From Burkholderia sp. FERM BP-3421 (GTDB taxonomy: Bacteria; Pseudomonadota; Gammaproteobacteria; Burkholderiales; Burkholderiaceae): DNA of 64,000 nt. Positions within the stretch are counted from its first letter, which is position 1, and the number at the start of each line of letters is the position of its first letter. Shown here in pieces: positions 18,722-28,044 of the stretch. The stretch spans positions 2,108,001-2,172,000 of the forward strand of contig NZ_CP117782.1 of NCBI RefSeq assembly GCF_028657905.1, read 5' to 3'. The position numbers were made by a program, and so were the translations under genes. The notes under the pieces are model-generated. The model saw nothing but the letters and a program-made list of their open reading frames with translations. It did not search any database and was not told the origin of the DNA.

Positions 18722-18894
18722 CCTTTGCCGCCTTGCGAGACCCCGTTTCGCGGGCCTATTACGCGCGCAAGATCCACCAGGGCAAGCGCCACGCCCAAGC
18801 GCTCGCTGCGCCGGCACGGCGACGCTGTGACGTCCTGTTCGCCATGCTGCGCGACGGCACCATTTACCCACCCAAGTCAGCCCCTGACGCTTGA
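18722..18894 (+). pseudogene. IS110-family transposase, C-terminal fragment
   Basis: About 55 codons encode LRDPVSRAYYARKIHQGKRH followed by ALAAPARRRCDVLFAMLRDGTIY. This is the conserved C-terminal end of IS110/IS1111-type (DEDD) transposases. The RuvC-like N-terminal domain and the rest of the C-terminal domain are missing. It lies in the 470-bp stretch between btuF and the MDR gene, at the edge of the polyketide segment, and marks an old insertion event there. The remaining bases of this gap (18493-18721) show no recognisable gene. Confidence 0.75.
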
Positions 18895-18945
18895 CGAACA
18901 ACATAGGGCAACCCCGCCGCCGCCCCGTGCCGCGCCCGCAGCCGC

Positions 18946-19953
18946 TCACGTCGCCCGCAGATCGACGACCGTCCTGCCCTGTCCCTGCCCCTTCGCCAGC
19001 GCCGCCGCGGCTTCGACGACCCCTTCGAGCGGCACCTCGCGCAACATGCTGTCGAGCGCCGCGAGCGGCACGCATTGCGCGAGCCGCTGCCACGCCTCGA
19101 TCCGCCGCGGGGTCGGGCAGCGCACCGAATCGATGCCGACCACGGACACGCCGCGCAGCAGGAACGGAAACACGGTGGTTTCCAATTCGATGCCGCCGAC
19201 GAGCCCGCATACCGCCACGCAGCCGCCGTAGGCGAGCCGCGCGAGCGCCGACGACAGCACCGGGCCGCCCACGGTATCGACGACGCCCGCGAACAACTCC
19301 GGCTCCATGCCGTGACGGCCCGGCTTCAGCGCCCCGGCGTAATCGTCGCGGCCGATCGTGCGCGCCGCGCCGAGCGATTTCAGATACGCCTCGTTCCCGG
19401 GCCGGCCCGTCATGGCGACGACGCGATAGCCGAGCTGCGCGAGGATCACGGTCGCCAGGCTGCCGACGCCGCCGCTCGCGCCCGTCACGAGAATCTCGCC
19501 GCTCGTGGGTCGCACGTCGTGCCGCTCCAGCGCGAGCACGCACAGCATCGACGTGAGGCCGGCGGTGCCGATGCCCATCGCCTGCCGCAGCGTGAGCCCC
19601 GGCGGCAGCGGGACGAGCCAGTCGGCGTCGACGCGCTCGACCTGCGTGAAGCCGCCCCAGCGCCGCTCGCCGAGTCCCCAGCCGGTCAGCACGACGGCGT
19701 CGCCCGGCCGGAAGCGCGGCGTCGCCGAGGTCGCGACGACGCCGGCGAAATCGATGCCCGGGATCGCCGGAAACGCGCGGATGATGCCGCGATTGGCCAG
19801 CGCCATCGCGTCCTTGTAGTTGATGCTCGAATAATGCACGTCGACGGTCACGTCGCCGTCCGGCAGGTCGTCGACGCCCAGCCATTCGATCGACGGCGCG
19901 ACCACGCCGTCCGTCTCCTTCAGCATCAGAGCCTTGAATCGTGATGCACTCAT
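18946..19953 (-). CDS. MDR-family NADPH reductase, AcuI/YhdH type
   Basis: 335 residues, medium-chain reductase fold. The N-terminal catalytic domain includes SSINYKDAMALANRG and PGIDFAGVV. The nucleotide motif TGASGGVGSLA is at about residues 158-168, with TGRPGNEAYLKSLGA following. This is the AcuI/YhdH branch, which reduces acrylyl-CoA and other short enoyl thioesters. It is the last gene of the polyketide operon, 31 nt after the SDR gene. It may act as a trans enoyl reductase for the synthase, which has no ER domain; this is inference. A housekeeping acuI role is the alternative. Confidence 0.85.
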   Translation of the reverse strand: MSASRFKALMLKETDGVVAPSIEWLGVDDLPDGDVTVDVHYSSINYKDAMALANRGIIRAFPAIPGIDFAGVVATSATPRFRPGDAVVLTGWGLGERRWGGFTQVERVDADWLVPLPPGLTLRQAMGIGTAGLTSMLCVLALERHDVRPTSGEILVTGASGGVGSLATVILAQLGYRVVAMTGRPGNEAYLKSLGAARTIGRDDYAGALKPGRHGMEPELFAGVVDTVGGPVLSSALARLAYGGCVAVCGLVGGIELETTVFPFLLRGVSVVGIDSVRCPTPRRIEAWQRLAQCVPLAALDSMLREVPLEGVVEAAAALAKGQGQGRTVVDLRAT

Positions 19954-19984
19954 CCGCGTCTCCCGCGAGGCGAAGCGCGCGGCG

Positions 19985-20860
19985 TCACGAGGACGCGGCG
20001 CGCTTCGTGATTGAGCTGGCGGCGCGCATGCCGGGCAGCGCGTCGACGAAAAAGTCAGCCTGCAGCGGCGAGCCCGCCTGCACGTCGTACTGCGCGAAAT
20101 CGCGCACGCCCGCGGCCAGCAGCACCACGTCGTCGATGAAGAAGTTGCCGGTGCAGGTGGTCGCCGGCTGCGTCAGGATCGCATGGGCGGCGTCGGCCAT
20201 GATCTCGGCCTTGCGCGACGCGGCGATCAGGTCCGCGCCGCCCAGCTCGTTGCGCACCGCCGCGGTCGCGATCGTCGTGCGCGGCCACAGCGAGTTGACC
20301 GCGATGCCGACATGCTCGAATTCGGCCGCGAACGCGAGCGTGAACAGGCTCATCGTGTACTTCGCGATCATGTACGGCGGGTAGTCGCGAAACCATCTCG
20401 GATCGGTCGACAGCGGCGGCGACAGCGTGAGGATGTGCGGATTCGACGCCTTGAGCAGATACGGCACGCACGCCTGCACGCACACGAAGGTTCCGCGTCC
20501 GTTCACGCCGTGCATCAGGTCATAGCGCCTGGGCGGCGTGTCGAGCGTGCCCGTCAGGCGGATGGCGCTCGCGTTGTTCACGACGATGTCGATCCCGCCA
20601 AAGGCCGCGACCGTCTCTTCGACCGCGGCCTGGACGCGGGCTTCGTCGCGGATGTCGACGATGAGCGGCAGCGCCCGGCCGCCCGCGTCCTCGATCGCCT
20701 TCGCGGCCGTGAACACCGTGCCGTCGAGCTGCGGGTGAGGCGTCGCGGTCTTCGCGGCGAGCGCGACATTCGCGCCGTCGCGGGCCGCGCGCAGCGCGAT
20801 CGCGAGGCCGATGCCGCGGCTGCCGCCCGACATGAACACGGTCTTTCCGGCAAGGTTCAT
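19985..20860 (-). CDS. Short-chain dehydrogenase, HSDL2-like
   Basis: 291 residues, longer than a standard SDR. It has the cofactor motif SGGSRGIG at about residues 11-18, NNAS at about 95-98 and catalytic Y-M-I-A-K (YPPYMIAKYTMSL). The late segment LWPRTTIATAAVRN resembles HSDL2 proteins, which act on fatty-acyl or short-chain substrates. The usual catalytic Ser region reads LTLSPPLS. It lies 25 nt after the HepT-like gene and 31 nt before the MDR gene, so it belongs to the operon. Substrate unknown; a tailoring role on the polyketide is the simplest reading. Confidence 0.83.
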   Translation of the reverse strand: MNLAGKTVFMSGGSRGIGLAIALRAARDGANVALAAKTATPHPQLDGTVFTAAKAIEDAGGRALPLIVDIRDEARVQAAVEETVAAFGGIDIVVNNASAIRLTGTLDTPPRRYDLMHGVNGRGTFVCVQACVPYLLKASNPHILTLSPPLSTDPRWFRDYPPYMIAKYTMSLFTLAFAAEFEHVGIAVNSLWPRTTIATAAVRNELGGADLIAASRKAEIMADAAHAILTQPATTCTGNFFIDDVVLLAAGVRDFAQYDVQAGSPLQADFFVDALPGMRAASSITKRAASS

Positions 20861-20885
20861 CTGTCTCTCCGTCAGGCCCGCGCGC

Positions 20886-21347
20886 CTAGGCGTCGCCGAG
20901 ATCGTCGACGCAGGCCGCGCGCCGCGCGGGGCGCGGCTCCGCCGCCGCGCGTGCGCCGCGCTTCCCGCCCGGCCGCGCGCCCGATCGTCCGTCCGCGTCC
21001 GCGGGCGCGCCGCCGAGATCCGGAAACTGCCGCCGGATCGCCTGCTCCAGTTGCGGCACGCTGCGCTGCACGGCCAGCCAGACGAGTTTCTTCAGCCGCG
21101 CGGAGTCATGCGTGTGTTTCAGGTATTCCGCGCGCATGCCGATCAGCCGCCACGGGAAATCCGGCAGGCGCAGGCGGAACTCGGGACTGAGGCAGGTCCA
21201 CGTGTAACCGATGAGTTCGATGTTGCGCACGACGGCGTCCTGCAGCAGGTCGGACCCGTCGAGCGCCTGGCGGCCGTCGCGCGTGTATTCGCGAATGCGG
21301 CCGATCCGGTGCTGCATGTCCCGCAAATGACGCAGATCGTCATCCAT
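20886..21347 (-). CDS. HepT-like (DUF86) protein lacking the HEPN catalytic motif
   Basis: 153 residues from an ATG at 21347 with GGGAG 8 nt upstream. The text LLQDAVVRNIELIG and FPWRLIGMRAEYLKH follows the HepT/DUF86 pattern (ARNIEIIG, PWR-I-GMRN). HepT RNases need R-X4-H-X-Y. Here Arg72 is followed by Lys77 and Thr79 where His and Tyr are expected; the Asn after Arg is Ala. The protein is therefore probably not an RNase. No MntA-type nucleotidyltransferase antitoxin is next to it; it sits between the PKS gene (104 nt away) and an SDR gene (25 nt away) on the same strand. The tail from about residue 110 is Gly/Arg/Ala-rich. Role unknown. Confidence 0.6.
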   Translation of the reverse strand: MDDDLRHLRDMQHRIGRIREYTRDGRQALDGSDLLQDAVVRNIELIGYTWTCLSPEFRLRLPDFPWRLIGMRAEYLKHTHDSARLKKLVWLAVQRSVPQLEQAIRRQFPDLGGAPADADGRSGARPGGKRGARAAAEPRPARRAACVDDLGDA

Positions 21348-21451
21348 GTTTCGTTCTCCCACGCATCGACGCGTCGTCGCGCGCATCGCAGATGGCCGGG
21401 CGACAGCGGGTCGACGCCGGGCGCGCGGACGGCAGACGCGGGCCCGGGCGC

Positions 21452-24400
21452 TCATGCGGCGAGCGCATCCGAAATCGCGTCGAGAATGAAGCTGCGATCA
21501 TCGACGACCCCGAAATGCGCCCCATCGCGCGTGAACAGGTTGAACTCGCCGCTCGTGAATTCGCGCCAGGCCAGCGCGTCCTCGTGCGTCACGTAGATGT
21601 CGTCGCGGCCCCGGAAGCTCGTGATCGGCATCGACCAGCCCGAATTCGGCACGAACACGTAGCGGCTCGCCATCTCGAATTCAGCCCGCACGACGGGCAG
21701 GACCAGCTCGCGCAGCTCCGGAATCGCGAGCATCTGTTCCGTCGCATCGATCTGGAAGTGGCGCAGCGCTTCGGCGAGCACGTCGTCCGGCTGCCGGTAG
21801 AGCGGCGCGACGACGTCGAAATCGCGCAGGCCGAGCAGCATCGACGTGAGCTTGCGCTCGAACGCGGCGTCGGCCATGAGCCTATGCGGCGGCCGCGCGC
21901 CCGATGCGAACAGGTGCACGGGCGCGACGCCCTCGCGGTCGATCAGCGCGCGCGCCGTCTCGTACATCGTGAGGCCGCCGATGCAGTGCCCGAAGAACGC
22001 GACCGGCTTGTCCAGCAGCGGACGCAGTTCCGCGAGCAGCCCGTCGACGAACCGATCGATCCGGTTCACGGGCGGCTCGCCGATCCGCGACAGCCGGCCG
22101 GGCGGCTCGACCGCGAAAATCTCGGCGTGCGGGTCCGCGCCGTTGGCCCAGGCGCGATAGATCGCCGAGCCGCCGCCCGCGAACGGGAAGCAGATCAGCC
22201 GGTAGCGCGCCGCGGGATTCGGCCGGATCTCGGCCAGCCAGCGTTCGTGCCGGAGCGGGGCCGCGCCCTGCGCGAGCACGGCGGGCGCAGCCGGTCGCGC
22301 CGCCTCGCCCGCCGTCTCGGCAATCCTGAGCTTCGGCAGCAATTCGTCGACGAGCTGGTCGAGACTCGGCCCCTTGAGCATCGCCGCGGCCGGCAGCCGC
22401 ACGCCGACCGCCGCGTCGAGCTGGTTGATCAGCGTGATCGCCATCAGCGAGTCGAGCCCCAGCTCGCGCAGCAGCTGCGTCGAATCGAAATCGCCCTTGA
22501 TCTCGAGCACCGCGCGAACCATCTGGCCGACGATGTCGCGCAACACGTCGCGCCGTTCGCCATCCGGCGCGGCCGCGAGCCGCGCATCGACCTGCGCGCG
22601 CGTGAAGAGCGCATTGACCGCGCGCGCCGGCGCGCCGCGCACGAGCCGCTCCAGCAGCGCCGGGCTTCTCGGATACTGCGCGGCCCACTGCGGCCACTCG
22701 GTCAGCGTCACGATGCTTTGCTGGATCCCGCGCGCGAGAATCGCATGCAGCAGGGCCATGCCGTCTTCCGCGTCGATGTACTCGGTTCCGCGCGCGCGCC
22801 AGATCGCCGCGCCCCGCTCGCCCGACTCGGTCGCGAGGCCCGCGCCGCCCCACGGCCCCCAGTTGATCGCCTGCGCGGGCAGGCCGAGCCGGCGGCGATG
22901 TTCGGCGAGGCCGTCGAGGAACGCGTTGCCGGCGACGTAGTTCGCCTGCCCCATCGCGCCCGTCACGCTCAGCACCGACGAGAACAGCACGAAATGATCA
23001 AGCGGCAGATGGCGCGTCGCGGTATGCAGCGCCCAGCCGCCGAGCACCTTCGGGCCGGTCGTGCGCGCGAACTTGTCCCAGTCCATTTGCGCCAGCACGC
23101 CGTCGTCGAGATTGCCCGCGCAGTGGAACACGCCTTTCAGCGGCGGCAGCTCGACGCCGATCTGCTCGATCAACGCCTGCGTGTCGGCCGCGCGCGCGAC
23201 GTCGGCCTGCTTGACGACCACGTTCGCGCCCAGCCGCCGCCACTGCTCGAGCACCGCGCCGATCGCCTCGCCGGGCGCGCGCCGCGCGGTCAGGACCAGA
23301 TGCCGCACGCCCTGCGCGGTGACGAGCCAGTCCGCGACCTTCAGGCCGAGCGCGCCGAGCCCGCCCGTGAGCAGATAGGTCGCGGCCGGATCGAACGGCG
23401 GAACGATCCGCTCGGGCGCCGGCTCGTCGTCGTGGTCGAGACGCGGCGCATAGCGACGCCCCCCACGCACCGCGACCTCGCTTTCGGCGTCGCCCGCGAG
23501 CAGGGCCGCGCCCAGCGCCGCGACATCCTCTTCGCCGCCGAGGTCGATCGTCCCGGCCCACAGTTCCGGATATTCGAGCATCGCGACGCGCCCGATGCCG
23601 CACAGCGACGACTGCAACGGGTCGCCGCCCGGCGCGCGCGGCGCGGGCGCATGCGCGCCGCGCGTGACGAGCCACACGCGCGGCGGCGGATCGGCAAGCA
23701 CCGCGAGCGCGCGCACCAGCGCGAGCGTGCGGCCGCTCGCCCGGCGTTCCGCGGCCGCGAGCGCGTCGACCGTGGTCGTCTCGTCGACGCGCTCGCCGAG
23801 ACCGTGCGCGAGCACGACGCCGACAGGGCCGGCCGCATCGGCGGCGCGCCCGGCCCATGCGGCGCTCAGTGCGGCCTGGAGCTCGGCGTCCGAGCCGTCG
23901 TCGGGCAGCGGCAAGACCGCCGCGCGATGCCCGAGCGCGCGCAACTGCGCGTCAAGCGCGTCGGCGATGCCGCGTTCGACGCCCGCGACGATCAGCCAGT
24001 CCGACGGCCCGGCCGCCGCGGCCTCCGGCAGCGGCGGCGTCGAGCGCTCGATCCATTCGAGCCGATGCAGCGCGCGATTGCGCGACGCGCTCGCGCGCGG
24101 CGCGAGCTGCGCGCGCGTGATCGGCTTCACCGTCAGCCCGCCGAGCAGCGCGACCGGCGCGCCGTCGTCGCCGTGGATTTCGATATCGAACGTGACGACG
24201 TCCGGCTGCGCGACCTGGCGGCGCTTCGCCCGCACCCACACGTGCGCCGCGCCGTCGCGCGCCATCTCGAAGCGCTCGATCGAGATCGGCAGCCAGGTGC
24301 CCTCCGGCTTCGCTTCGAGATCGGCCAGGCTCCGATATTCGGGGACCAGCGCCGGATAGAGGTGCAAGCACGCATCGAGCAGCGCGGGATGCAGCGCGTA

Positions 24401-27400
24401 CGCGGCCGCGTCGAGCGGCTCGGGCAACTGCACGCGGCTCACCGCTTCATCGTCGCCGCGCCACAGCGCGACGATGCCGCGAAAGCCCGGGCCGTAGCCG
24501 AATCCGAGCGGCGCGATCGCATCGTAGTAGCGCGCCGGATCGATCTGCGCCATCCGCTCGACGCCGATCGAGGCCGGCAACGGCGTCGCGAGCGGCGCGA
24601 GGCGCGACGCCGCGAGCGCGCTCACGCGCGCGCGCAGGTGGCGACGCCAGGTTTCGTCGCCGGCGGCGCGGCTCGCCAGCTCGGCATCGATCTCGTCGTC
24701 GCCCTGCAGGATGATCTGCACGGCGCGCGCGCCGTCGTCGGGAATGACGAGCGCGTCGTCGTAGGTCAGCGATTCGATCGCGACGGCCGCGCCGCCCACC
24801 CGCTCGCGCGCGGCCGCGGCGAGCGCGACGAGCCCCGCCACGACCGGCAGCACGGCCATGCCGAAGATGCGGTGATCGGTGAGCCACGGCAGCGCGTCGA
24901 GGTCGTAGGTCGCCGCGTACTGCCAGGCGGCGAGCGGCGACGACAGGCGCCGGCCAGTCAGGTCGGCGCCCGCTCGCGAACCCGCGCCCGCGCCGGCCGT
25001 CGCACTGCCCTGGCCGGCGTCGAGCCAGTAGCGCTCGCGCTCGAACGCATAGGTCGGCGCGGACACGCGGCGACGCGCATACGGCGCGTCGAACGCACGC
25101 CAGTCGACCGGCGCGCCGGTCCGCCACAACGCGGCGAGCGTCGCCGTCAGCTCGCTCCATTCGCGCTCGCGGCCGATCGATGCGAGGAAGCGCCGCCCGT
25201 CGGCCGCGTCGTTCCCCAGGATCTGCTGCGCGAGCGATACGAGCGTCGTGCCCGGGCCGACCTCGACGAAGTCGACGATGCCGGCCCGCGCGAGCGTTTG
25301 CACGCCCGCGATGAAATGCACGGGCTGCAACGCGTGATCGCGCCAATAGCCGGGCGTCGGCGGGCCGTCGGCCAGCTCGCCCGTCAGATTCGCAACCAGC
25401 GGGAGGCGCGGCGCGGCCGCGCGATGATGGCCCGCGAGCGCTTCGAGTTCGGCCGCCGCGCGCGTCATCAACGGCGAGTGGAACGCATGCGACACGGTCA
25501 GCTCGCGCCCGCCGATGCCGGCCTGCCGCGCCCGCTCGACCACCTCGGCCACCGCGTCGGCGCTGCCCGACACGACGGTGTTCTCGGGCCCGTTGTACGC
25601 CGCGACGGCGATGCGCTTCGGGTCGCTCGCGTCGAGCAGGCGCTTGACGGCCGCCTCCCCCGCGAACAGCGCCGCCATCGCGCCGCCCTTCGGCAGCGCC
25701 TGCATCAGCCGGCCGCGCGCCGCGATCAGCGCGAGGCACGTCTCGAGGTCATAGCAGCCGGCCACGCAGGCGGCCACGTATTCACCGACGCTGTGGCCCA
25801 GCACCGCGCTCGGCACGATACCCCACGCGCGCCAGAGTTCGGTGAGCGCCCACTCGATCGCGAAGAGCGCCGGCTGCGCGTAGGCCGTCTCGTCGATCAG
25901 CGCCCTCGCGTCCGCATCGCCGTAGAGAACCGACAGCAGCGGCGTGTCGAGATGCGGGCGCAGCAGCGCGTCGCAGCGATCGAGCGCATCGCGGAACACG
26001 GGCTGCGTCCGGTACAACTCGGCCGCCATTCCCGCGTACTGCGAGCCCTGCCCGGTAAACAGGAACGCGAGCGGCCGCGCCTCGCCGCGCGCCGTGACGG
26101 ACGGCGCCGCGAGCTGGGCCGACAGCTCGCCCGCCGTGCCGCCGATCGCGGTCAGCCTGACGTTGAGCTGCGCGCGCCCGGTGTTCGCGGTATGACAGAG
26201 ATCGGCGACCGGCTGGTCCGTCGCCGCCAGATGCTGACGCCAGCGGTCCGCGAGCGCGGCGAGCGCGCGCTCCGAGCGGGCCGACAGCGCGAGGACGTGC
26301 AGCGGCCGCTCCTGCGCGGCCGCCGCGCGCGGCTGCGCGGGCGCCTCCTCGAGCACGGCGAACGCGTTCGTGCCGCCGAGCCCCAGCGAATTGACGGCCG
26401 CGAACCGGGGCGCGGCGCCGCGCGGCCAGTCGCGCAGCGCGGTGTTCACGAAGAACGGCGTCTGCGCGAACGGAATCCGCGGGTTCGGCGTCTCGAAATG
26501 GAGGCTCGGCGGGATCCGCCCGCGCTCGAGCGCGAGCGCGACCTTGATCACGCTCGCCACGCCCGACGCCTGTTCGAGGTGGCCGAGATTCGTCTTGACC
26601 GAGCCGACCGCGCAAAAGCCCGTGTCCTGCGTGTGACGCCGAAACGCCTTGGTGAGCGCATCGATCTCGAGCGGATCGCCGACCACCGTGCCGGTGCCGT
26701 GCGCCTCGACGTAGCCGATCGCGCGCGGCTCGACGCCCGCGCCGGCGAATGCATCCAGCATCGCCTTCGCCTGCCCGGTCACGCTCGACGCGGTGTAGCT
26801 CACCTTCGATCCGCCGTCGTTGTTGATCGCCGTGCCGCGAATCACCGCATAGATGTGATCGCCGTCCGCGAGCGCATCCTCGACGTGCTTCAGCACGATC
26901 GCGCCCGCGCCGCTGCCGAAGACCGTGCCTTGCGCCCGCGCGTCGAATGCGCGGCAGTGCCCGTCCGGCGACAGGATGTCGCCCTGGCGCGCGGTATAGC
27001 CGGCGAGGTGCGGCACGCGGACGGTCGACGCGCCCGCGATCGCCATGTCGCATTCGCCGTTCAGGATGCTGCCGCATGCGAGATGGATCGCGACGAGCGA
27101 GGTCGAGCAGGCGGTCTGCACGGTCACGCTCGGCCCGGTCAGGTTCAGCTTGTACGACACGCGCGTCGCGAGAAAATCCTTGTCGTTGCCGATGTGCTCG
27201 ACGCCGCCCGTCGAGCCGTGCAGCGCGGGATTCGAGGCGAAATAGCTGCTGACCACGCCGCCCGCGCCGGCGAACACGCCGATCGCGCCGTCATAGGCGT
27301 CGGGCCAGTAGCCCGCGTCTTCGAGCGCATCGTGGACGACTTCGAGAAAGACCCGATGCTGCGGGTCCATCACGCGCGCCTCGCGCGGCGAATACTCGAA

Positions 27401-27685
27401 GCGGCCCGCGTCGAAGCGGTCGAAATCGTCGATCACGGGCGACGCCTTCACGTAGTCCGGCGCGGCGAGCTGCCCGGGGTCGACGCCCGCGCGCAGCAAG
27501 GCCGCGTCGTCGAAGAAGCGGATCGATTCGACGCCGTCGACGAGGTTCTGCCAGAACGTCCGCCAATCGTTCGCGCCCGGCAGGCGGCAGCCGATCCCGA
27601 CGATCGCGATGCCGCCGGGCGCGGCATGCGCGGCATCCGGCGGCGGCGCGTCGTCGGCCGGCTCCGACACCTTCGCCGCCGTCAT
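21452..27685 (-). CDS. Type I polyketide synthase, KS-AT-DH-KR-ACP-TE
   Basis: 2077 residues, one module. KS about 25-450, with Cys193 (TACSTS), His329 (EAHGTGT) and His369 (NLGHLE) intact. AT about 535-890, with GHSVGE around Ser632 and HAFH at 733-736, the malonyl-CoA signature. DH about 910-1190, with HRIFGMAVLP (His938) and HPALLDACLH (Asp1104), both motifs intact. KR about 1430-1620, with TGGLGALG, Ser1570, Tyr1583, Asn1587 and LDD at 1526-1528 (B-type stereochemistry). ACP Ser1746 (GLDSLMA). TE about 1825-2077, with Cys1901 in GHCIGG instead of the usual Ser, plus likely Asp2028 and His2057. There is no ER, MT or loading domain. The start overlaps the ACP stop (ATGA). The product is likely an unsaturated or hydroxylated acyl chain; iteration cannot be judged. 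Confidence 0.95.
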   Translation of the reverse strand: MTAAKVSEPADDAPPPDAAHAAPGGIAIVGIGCRLPGANDWRTFWQNLVDGVESIRFFDDAALLRAGVDPGQLAAPDYVKASPVIDDFDRFDAGRFEYSPREARVMDPQHRVFLEVVHDALEDAGYWPDAYDGAIGVFAGAGGVVSSYFASNPALHGSTGGVEHIGNDKDFLATRVSYKLNLTGPSVTVQTACSTSLVAIHLACGSILNGECDMAIAGASTVRVPHLAGYTARQGDILSPDGHCRAFDARAQGTVFGSGAGAIVLKHVEDALADGDHIYAVIRGTAINNDGGSKVSYTASSVTGQAKAMLDAFAGAGVEPRAIGYVEAHGTGTVVGDPLEIDALTKAFRRHTQDTGFCAVGSVKTNLGHLEQASGVASVIKVALALERGRIPPSLHFETPNPRIPFAQTPFFVNTALRDWPRGAAPRFAAVNSLGLGGTNAFAVLEEAPAQPRAAAAQERPLHVLALSARSERALAALADRWRQHLAATDQPVADLCHTANTGRAQLNVRLTAIGGTAGELSAQLAAPSVTARGEARPLAFLFTGQGSQYAGMAAELYRTQPVFRDALDRCDALLRPHLDTPLLSVLYGDADARALIDETAYAQPALFAIEWALTELWRAWGIVPSAVLGHSVGEYVAACVAGCYDLETCLALIAARGRLMQALPKGGAMAALFAGEAAVKRLLDASDPKRIAVAAYNGPENTVVSGSADAVAEVVERARQAGIGGRELTVSHAFHSPLMTRAAAELEALAGHHRAAAPRLPLVANLTGELADGPPTPGYWRDHALQPVHFIAGVQTLARAGIVDFVEVGPGTTLVSLAQQILGNDAADGRRFLASIGREREWSELTATLAALWRTGAPVDWRAFDAPYARRRVSAPTYAFERERYWLDAGQGSATAGAGAGSRAGADLTGRRLSSPLAAWQYAATYDLDALPWLTDHRIFGMAVLPVVAGLVALAAAARERVGGAAVAIESLTYDDALVIPDDGARAVQIILQGDDEIDAELASRAAGDETWRRHLRARVSALAASRLAPLATPLPASIGVERMAQIDPARYYDAIAPLGFGYGPGFRGIVALWRGDDEAVSRVQLPEPLDAAAYALHPALLDACLHLYPALVPEYRSLADLEAKPEGTWLPISIERFEMARDGAAHVWVRAKRRQVAQPDVVTFDIEIHGDDGAPVALLGGLTVKPITRAQLAPRASASRNRALHRLEWIERSTPPLPEAAAAGPSDWLIVAGVERGIADALDAQLRALGHRAAVLPLPDDGSDAELQAALSAAWAGRAADAAGPVGVVLAHGLGERVDETTTVDALAAAERRASGRTLALVRALAVLADPPPRVWLVTRGAHAPAPRAPGGDPLQSSLCGIGRVAMLEYPELWAGTIDLGGEEDVAALGAALLAGDAESEVAVRGGRRYAPRLDHDDEPAPERIVPPFDPAATYLLTGGLGALGLKVADWLVTAQGVRHLVLTARRAPGEAIGAVLEQWRRLGANVVVKQADVARAADTQALIEQIGVELPPLKGVFHCAGNLDDGVLAQMDWDKFARTTGPKVLGGWALHTATRHLPLDHFVLFSSVLSVTGAMGQANYVAGNAFLDGLAEHRRRLGLPAQAINWGPWGGAGLATESGERGAAIWRARGTEYIDAEDGMALLHAILARGIQQSIVTLTEWPQWAAQYPRSPALLERLVRGAPARAVNALFTRAQVDARLAAAPDGERRDVLRDIVGQMVRAVLEIKGDFDSTQLLRELGLDSLMAITLINQLDAAVGVRLPAAAMLKGPSLDQLVDELLPKLRIAETAGEAARPAAPAVLAQGAAPLRHERWLAEIRPNPAARYRLICFPFAGGGSAIYRAWANGADPHAEIFAVEPPGRLSRIGEPPVNRIDRFVDGLLAELRPLLDKPVAFFGHCIGGLTMYETARALIDREGVAPVHLFASGARPPHRLMADAAFERKLTSMLLGLRDFDVVAPLYRQPDDVLAEALRHFQIDATEQMLAIPELRELVLPVVRAEFEMASRYVFVPNSGWSMPITSFRGRDDIYVTHEDALAWREFTSGEFNLFTRDGAHFGVVDDRSFILDAISDALAA

Positions 27686-28044
27686 TCCCGCGCCCCGCGA
27701 CGTTGCCGGCGGCGTTCGCTCGCCGCCTGCGCGTCGGCGAGCTCGTCGCGTGCGTCGGCCGGCGTCGCCGTATCGTCGAAGAGGCGCAGGTAGGCGCCGG
27801 CAAGCTGCCCCACCGTCTGCACCGACGTGATCGGCACGAGGGTCCGGAACGGGTCCGCGCCGAACGTCAATTCAAGCTCGAACACGAGCTGGGCGAGATC
27901 GAGCGAACTCAGGCCGAGCGTCGCGTTGAGCTTGTCGTCGTCGCGCAGCTCGCGCGGCGGCTGTCCCTGCTGGCTCATGACCTTGAGCACGGCGCCGTGG
28001 ACGAGACGCGCGGTCTCGTCGCGATCGAAATGCGTGGTCAGCAT
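27682..28044 (-). CDS. Free-standing acyl carrier protein
   Basis: 120 residues, acidic, with the phosphopantetheine site LGLSSLDLAQL. Ser47 is the attachment residue; the usual Asp before it is Ser46. A charged Arg/Ala-rich tail extends the normal 80-residue carrier domain. The start overlaps the SDR stop by 7 nt and the stop overlaps the PKS start by 4 nt, so it is tightly coupled to both. It most likely carries the starter acyl group loaded by the AMP ligase and hands it to the PKS ketosynthase. Confidence 0.88.
   Translation of the reverse strand: MLTTHFDRDETARLVHGAVLKVMSQQGQPPRELRDDDKLNATLGLSSLDLAQLVFELELTFGADPFRTLVPITSVQTVGQLAGAYLRLFDDTATPADARDELADAQAASERRRQRRGARE

Noticed and set aside
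21392..27793. 2133-codon open frame on the plus strand
   Set aside because: Antisense shadow of the PKS gene caused by high GC; no domain, Arg/Ala-rich text.
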